NCBI GenBank assembly: GCA_027946555.1
Contig: JAPEVC010000013.1
Location: 124,001-188,000 of the forward strand
Source of the DNA: Gnomoniopsis sp. IMI 355080
Lineage: Eukaryota > Ascomycota > Sordariomycetes > Diaporthales > Gnomoniaceae
Reading direction: 5' to 3'
Length of the DNA stretch: 64,000 bases
Below are positions 58,801-64,000 of the stretch, piece after piece; position 1 is the stretch's first letter, and the number at the start of each line of letters is the position of its first letter. The notes beneath the pieces were generated by a model. That model was given only the letters and a program-made list of their open reading frames with translations. It was not told the origin of the DNA and made no database searches. Position numbers and translations under genes: made by a program.

Positions 58801-59742
58801 AAGCACCTAGGTAGAATGGCTGCTCTATTAACAAACGGACTTTGGTCACGTTTTGGACCAGGGCTCGTTTGGACTGGTCGCACTGAGCATCTTGGCAGCG
58901 TCTCACAGACTGAGGTGGATTGCCAAATTCGAGCCAATGCTAGAGCGAGGATTGCAATAATGGCAATGCGCACGCACTTAGAACACTGTAGGCACGCGTT
59001 TGGCCCCACAATTCGTGAGAGCCAAGCCAACGTGATGAGTCTCAGAAGCTTCGCTTGGCGACTTGGCCGTCAAAGTCCAGACGCCAAGCGGGCCATCTTA
59101 CCGCGGACTCCAATTGAGAGGGTCCAGCCTGGCAGGACTTGGACGCATCGGCTAGGTCGATCTCAAAGACGCCACTTGCGGAATAGCCGCGTGGCGTATG
59201 TTGACCTCCCGACCACAACGCTGGCTTGTCGCCATCTGATGTTGGTATCGTAGCGTGCGGACATGGTCGATCACAGCCAAGAGAACGGGGATCAGAATAG
59301 AAACAGGGACCACACCATAGTAACATTCCCATACACTTGAAATCACTTGGCTATCGGAGCGCAGACAGGCCGTCCGATCCCAAGTCAGTTTCCATGTTTC
59401 TCTTTTCTGATCTGGCAGGGCATGAACGGTCGGGCCATGTTCGAGTCAACTTGTTGCAGAATGAGCGGTGTTGATAAAAGTCTGTGAGGTCCCATCATTG
59501 AGCGAATTTGAGTTTTCCTTGATCTTCACGAGCCGTGCTCTAGTTTACCAGTCGTTTCACTTCTATTCAACAATCAGATCTGGTATCGCCTGTCATTTCA
59601 CTTCAAAACATTTCCCATTTTTATAATACCCAACTTTGTTCCTACCTAAACAGCTATCGACCAGTGCTATTCTGACGCCGTTGTCTGCCCAAACTTTCAA
59701 AGAGATACCCCGAAATCATCTTCTAATACGACATCCTTCAAA
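55842..59742. other. Gene-poor, partly degraded interval
   Basis: 3.9 kb. Protein-like fragments occur on the minus strand between about 56640 and 57530, interrupted by stops and frame changes, and on the plus strand around 57560-57890 (SRMDKVANAK in one frame, SAKSDLKELILQERKGAG in the next). An imperfect CA-rich tract lies at about 58399-58425. Apart from the weak candidate at 57338-57528 I support no gene. Confidence 0.4.
57338..57528 (-). CDS. Candidate two-exon micro-protein, 36 aa (weak)
   Basis: ATG at 57528 opens MNTQCSDKRAID. A GTGAGT donor at 57490 and an acceptor after GGAAG at 57411, with a CTGAC branch-like site upstream, join in phase to FNIAKFERLADEREAQEGEE then MKST and TAG. 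The result is an amphipathic, charged 36-residue protein. Alternatively this is one fragment of a decayed larger gene, because protein-like sequence (CHYHLYEDQMFWPGPGTEAH) follows after the stop. Confidence 0.25.
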
Positions 59743-60380
59743 ATGCTCGTCACATACAGCACCCTCGCCGCTCTCCTGGCATCCTCAGCCGTTGCGGCTC
59801 CCCTTAACATCAACCTTGGCGCATACTCCCCTGCCTTGGTGGTGGGTGATGGTGAAATATCATTCGCCGGCGGAGCAGCGGGAGCAGAGAACCTCGTGAA
59901 CACTCTCCAGGGCGCAGCCGCGGCCCAAGGTGGTGCTGTTGCTCAAGGCCAGGCTATTGCTCCTGCCGCAGGTGCCCCTGCTGAGAGGGCTGCCGTCCTC
60001 AGTGAGCCCGTAAGTCTATTTGAAGATCCTTTTTTTCTTCCAACCATTAGGGAAGCGAAAAGAAAGAAAGAAACCGATGCTGACTATCCATGTGACAGGC
60101 ATCACTGCCCGCTCCCGGAGTGAACAGGGAGCTGCTCAGCCCACGTGACGAGGCTGAGGACGACGTCGACGTCGACAGTGATGAGGTTGACGAGGTTGAG
60201 AAGAGGGAAGAGGGTAGCTTGATGAAGCGCCAGGCCGCTGGCTTTGATCGGGCTCTTACCTTTGCCGAGGCTGCTCTTACAAAAGGACCCAAGGTCCAGC
60301 TCGGCACACCAGCAGCGGGTGTTGGTATCATCGTCGACAACAACCCAACTCCTGCTGCCGCCGTCACACCAGCGGAGTAA
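59743..60380 (+). CDS. Secreted protein with Kex2 sites, unknown function
   Basis: Exons 59743-60009 and 60099-60380 (phase-0 join, GTAAGT donor) give 182 residues. The signal peptide is MLVTYSTLAALLASSAVAAP, followed by an Ala/Gly/Gln-rich low-complexity part. An acidic stretch (about 107-123, Asp/Glu/Val) then leads to two dibasic Kex2-type sites, KR at 124-125 and 132-133. Cleavage at the second would free a 49-residue C-terminal peptide starting QAAGFDRALTFAEAALTKGP. The intron contains a poly-T run. The order signal peptide, acidic propiece, KR, mature domain resembles precursors of secreted peptides and small secreted proteins. No cysteines suggest disulfides. The family is not recognised. 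Confidence 0.75.
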
Positions 60381-63300
60381 GCTTCTTTGGCTTCAAGAAT
60401 GGAATTGTACCAGTGACCGCGATGTTCTCGTATGGATGATTTGATGATGATTGGAGGAAGCTTGAGGAACCTCGCCGGTCAAGGCAGGGCTCGGGTCCGG
60501 GACTAAAACTTCGAGAGAGTTTACGGCTCCCATGTTTGAAGAAGCAATAGACGACAATTACGCGGAGTTAGGGACGTCTTAATTGGACTGACGGGATTAA
60601 GCATATTGGTCGATCTTGGGGGAACAAGCAAGTGAAAAGCGACATAGCACAATACCTAGAGGTATAATTGGTTTTAGACCCCACTATAATTTCAATGATT
60701 TCCTGTCATGCGGGTCTGTGTCACGTTTGTGCTTTCTCAAGAACCCCGCTTCCCTACAGAGCATTGCGTACACTCGAAGTTCTACTCGTATATCGTATCG
60801 GAACGGTCGGCCTCCTCTTCTTTATCAGGGCTTACGTGAAGTGTAGTGTTGGTTCCCCTGAGCTAAAGGTTGCACAACACACGTCAGCCTTCACAGAACC
60901 AGCAAGCTGACCGAATCCTTTCAGGATGACACGCCGAGCTCGACTTTGTTCGTGTTAGCTCGTGTACCTACGCCCGACCGTTGTTCTGCGGGCTGCTTTG
61001 CTACGCTTCCCTATTCTTACAAAGTGGCCTTGTTCCACCCGCCTAGAGTCAAAGTCCGCAGGAACCGCCGGTATGTAAGCAGACCAAGTATTGCTAGATA
61101 TCGGGCCGTGTGCCCGGCACAAGTTGCCTCAGCCGCATCAATATGTGTCTTATCGGACGGAGGGCGGCAAGCCCTTATGCACACACGGCACGGCTGACAA
61201 TGACATTCGGGAGGCACGGAGCTGTTCAACTACTCATTTCCACATCAAAGTGTCTGGTCAGCTTCAGAAGCTCCCATCCAGGTGCATCGCCATTGGCCAT
61301 TCCAAGCCGCTTGCCCTTGCTCTAGACAGCCATCGGGGCATCTGCTGAAAGGTGACTGACATGGTTTCTGACTATCTGGGCAATGACGGCGCTTGTCCTG
61401 GGTCTACTTGCTGCAGTTGTAGGGAGTGCCGTCTTCAAAGTCACGATAATTCAATAAGTGGAGTGGGCCAAATCCACTTCTGCGGGCGGCTCGCCGTTTG
61501 CCCTGCATCCGCCATGCATGACCTCTTTGAGGTTATTGTTATTGTGGAGCCGAGCCCGGCATTCATATTATTCGGACCCGGTCTATTCGCCCCCGAATAC
61601 CGAATCTACCTAGGCATCAGATTCGCAAGCAAAGATACTATGTAACCCAACACAATGGCGAATCTGTGAAACAGCCCACAGCTACGCACCTAGCAGTCAC
61701 CCGGACTGCATAGGACTCGCTTATCAACCGCTAACCTCATTTGCGCGGTTCCCTAGTCTTTGGATGGGGGTTTTCTTCTTCCAATTCGATACATTCGACA
61801 CGGGATCGCGCATTCGGAAAGGCCCAGGGGAAGAATGAGGTGAGAACTGATTGTTGTCACAAGGATGCAAGCAATCTCTTGGCTGCATTACCGAAGGTCG
61901 GGGTGTTGTTGGCAACCTTGTATTGCAGTAGACTATTTGGGTTGAAGGTTCTGCACATGGCCCCGGGAACGCGTAAGCTGAGCGTGGATGTATTATAGCC
62001 TCGGCCATCGTGCAGCACGTCTTGACTCTTTATTTGTATAGTGCAGTCTTGAAACTTACTCGGATCAGGACCGTACTTACGAGACAAGGTTTTTGTTGCG
62101 TTGAGAGTTGCAATTATTCCCAAGGTTCTCTCTTACAGCGTCACATCGGTGGCCGATCTAGTTCTTGACCCTAGTTGATATAGTCTAGTGATTATTAGTT
62201 AGGCCAAGGGTCCGGTCCTTACTAGAATCCTGCAGCAAATATTCAATAGAACACAATATAAGGCAACGTTTTAAGTTGCATTGGACCCGAAAGCTTGTTT
62301 CTAGTCCAAATTTGAAAATACGACAACAGAGCCGCCAGGCCTGTCGCCCGCAGTCCTTCCCGATCGTTCCGGCATCTTGGAAACTCCATTAAGATAGGCG
62401 ATAGAATGCTGACGATCCTCTTTAATTCGCTTTCGGATGCACTTGGAGGAAAAAGAATCACAACCTTCGATCTGCATACCTGCCAACTTCTTCTGCGGCA
62501 AAAAACAATGCCTCGGATCCCACCTTGCCAACCAGGAAAGAGAGCACAATCTGCCCGTCCTGATAAAACCATCTATTGAATATACCACGGCGCACACCTC
62601 ATAGGTCCACGTCGATGCTGCTGAAGATAAGAGCCACTATGCATGGTCTAAAGCTCGGACTCGGGAGAAAGTTGTAGCTGTGTTGACTTTCTCGTGATGA
62701 AAGCGACACGGTTCTCTTCCCGCGCTTACCTACTGGAAGCGCGACAATCTTATTTGTTGGGCAGGACACCATCTTCGTATTTGCCACGCGGCTGACATGC
62801 TGACTTACATACAGCCAGGAAGGCTTGGTATGCATTAGTATACATCCAGTTGAACAATGACATGCACGTGTGTGGATGCACCAAATCCACCAAAACAAGA
62901 CTACAGGTATTCAAGGTTAACTAATTTCTAGGCAGTAGGGAATGGGCTTGATGAAACCTTGTACTTCCATGTGAGACGGTAATTCCCAATCAAATAGTGC
63001 CAGCCTCAACATGCTTCAAGGTTGTTCAGATGCCGGACCATTACTACATTGTGGAGTCTTGGACAATGTACCACATCTGTCAGCCACGAGGTATTTAGCT
63101 TCAATATTTTCCCGAAAAGGAATTTAGTGGGCTGTTATTAGTTTTTTGGAACTTCTCAGATCCTATGTATTACTTGTACATCTTACCTTTTGACAGCCCG
63201 TAGCCACACAGACTTTCGTATGGAGCACTCATTACTTGAAATCCATACCTGGTACCTAAACCACTGTTTCGGAACAAGTCGAATTAAGCTTGAAAGCGTA

Positions 63301-63921
63301 ATATTCCCTTTATTGGCCCCACTTAGAAGATAGAGCACAGACAGTGCTCCGAAGTGACCAGTGTTGGCTAAGTTCGTATTATGTATTAAGAAGTACATGG
63401 ACTTGTGGAATAGGTAGGCATTAAGGTTGAAGCCGCAAGAACACGTTACTCTGAGCCTCTCCAAGGCTAAGTAACATATTCTGCCCCTGACACGTGCTTC
63501 CAAGGTGCTTCCAAGACGGACTACTGATTCTATATCCACACTCATTCTGTCATCTTGTATGCCGCGCCGTCTCAATAGCCTTGATCCTTCACCGACTTTG
63601 CGCAGCTCTCTAATAAGTTATTCAACTTGATCACACCACTATCTGATACTACTCCTACCCAATGCAACGTCCGCTCCGGACCTCGGGAGCCTTGGATTCT
63701 GTGACTCGTGCGCAGCATAAACTCTCTGCGAGCCGTGACCATCGACGAGTTGTGAGCTCTGGTTACCATGCAGGACGTTTCCAATAGTAACACTAGAATT
63801 GGATCCAGGCCGCGCAATCATGGTCGCCCAGGGAGGCAAGAAGCGATAATAACTCCCCTATTACAGACATTAGGAGATGAGTCAAGGATTTTGGCGTGCC
63901 TCGCTAGGGCGGCATAGACGC
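60381..63921. other. Gene-poor interval
   Basis: 3.5 kb. Isolated splice-donor-like GTAAGT words occur on the minus strand near 62045, 62090 and 62810, but I could not build a gene around them. No repeat or RNA gene was seen. Confidence 0.4.
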
Positions 63922-64000
63922 TTACAGTCTGATATCTACGACCTCGGGGGGCACGGGAACGTCGCGCTTACGGAGGCCGTTGCCGACAGCGGTTGGCCAG
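63922..64000 (-). CDS. C-terminal end of an unidentified gene (cut by window edge)
   Basis: On the minus strand the last 26 codons before TAA at 63922 read WPTAVGNGLRKRDVPVPPEV then VDIRL. The frame is open to the window edge and the composition is protein-like (basic RKR, then Pro/Val). It is too short for family assignment, and it could be chance. Confidence 0.35.
   Translation of the reverse strand, partial: WPTAVGNGLRKRDVPVPPEVVDIRL

Noticed and set aside
62599..62898. Minus-strand ORF with internal donor-like GTAAGC and GTAAGT words
   Set aside because: Possible splices give only about 27 codons from an ATG, and the first putative intron would be too short.
1..64000. CRISPR arrays, operons or prokaryotic promoters
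   Set aside because: The window is eukaryotic nuclear DNA with spliceosomal introns; no regularly spaced repeats were seen.

Overview
This is a stretch of nuclear genome from a filamentous ascomycete. The genes carry one to eight short introns (mostly 50-180 nt) with GTRNGT donors and CTRAY-like branch sites. Long intergenic spaces separate them, and there are no operons. The gene content is fungal: elongation factor EF-3, a GH32 fructosyl hydrolase, an allantoate/nicotinate-type permease, Rsc7 and a CaaX lipopeptide mating pheromone. The pheromone precursor (ends NGYSVCVVM) resembles, from memory, the Mf2/ppg2 class of Sordariomycetes and especially Cryphonectria-type sequences. I therefore infer Sordariomycetes, possibly Diaporthales. 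Most gene models below were assembled by joining exons by hand; each join keeps the reading frame.

Layout. 1-6.5 kb: 3' part of a Dal5-type permease (+), a small CsbD-like stress protein (-) and translation elongation factor 3 (-). 8-15 kb: a cell-surface CDH-cytochrome/DOMON-like protein (-), an SDR oxidoreductase with a GC-AG intron (+), a MacroD-type macrodomain protein (-), and glutaminyl-tRNA synthetase (+) sharing a 439-bp divergent promoter with the macrodomain gene. 15-28 kb is gene-poor: a five-exon cytochrome P450, two small unknown proteins, simple repeats, and a decayed coding relic with RIP-like stop codons. 28-38 kb: a nine-exon sugar porter (+), then chromatin remodeler subunit Rsc7, TFIIB and a single-pass membrane protein, all (-). 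38-50 kb: a VOC/glyoxalase-like protein, a Baeyer-Villiger-type flavin monooxygenase, the 24-residue pheromone precursor, a GH32 enzyme and a hexose-type transporter. 52-60 kb: a Chz1-like histone chaperone, an eight-exon thiolase-like protein diverging from it, a 3.9-kb degraded interval, and a secreted protein with Kex2 sites. The last 3.5 kb is nearly empty, ending in the C-terminus of an unidentified gene cut by the window edge.

How the genes relate. Housekeeping genes (EF-3, GlnRS, TFIIB, Rsc7, Chz1) are mixed with accessory metabolism. The only convincing functional pairing is the secreted GH32 enzyme with the sugar transporter on the same strand 2.2 kb away, which fits sucrose/fructan use. 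I see no biosynthetic core gene, no full-length transposon, no rRNA and no intact tRNA. The most notable items are genes that simple ORF calling would miss: the 24-residue pheromone precursor and the 93-residue CsbD-like protein.
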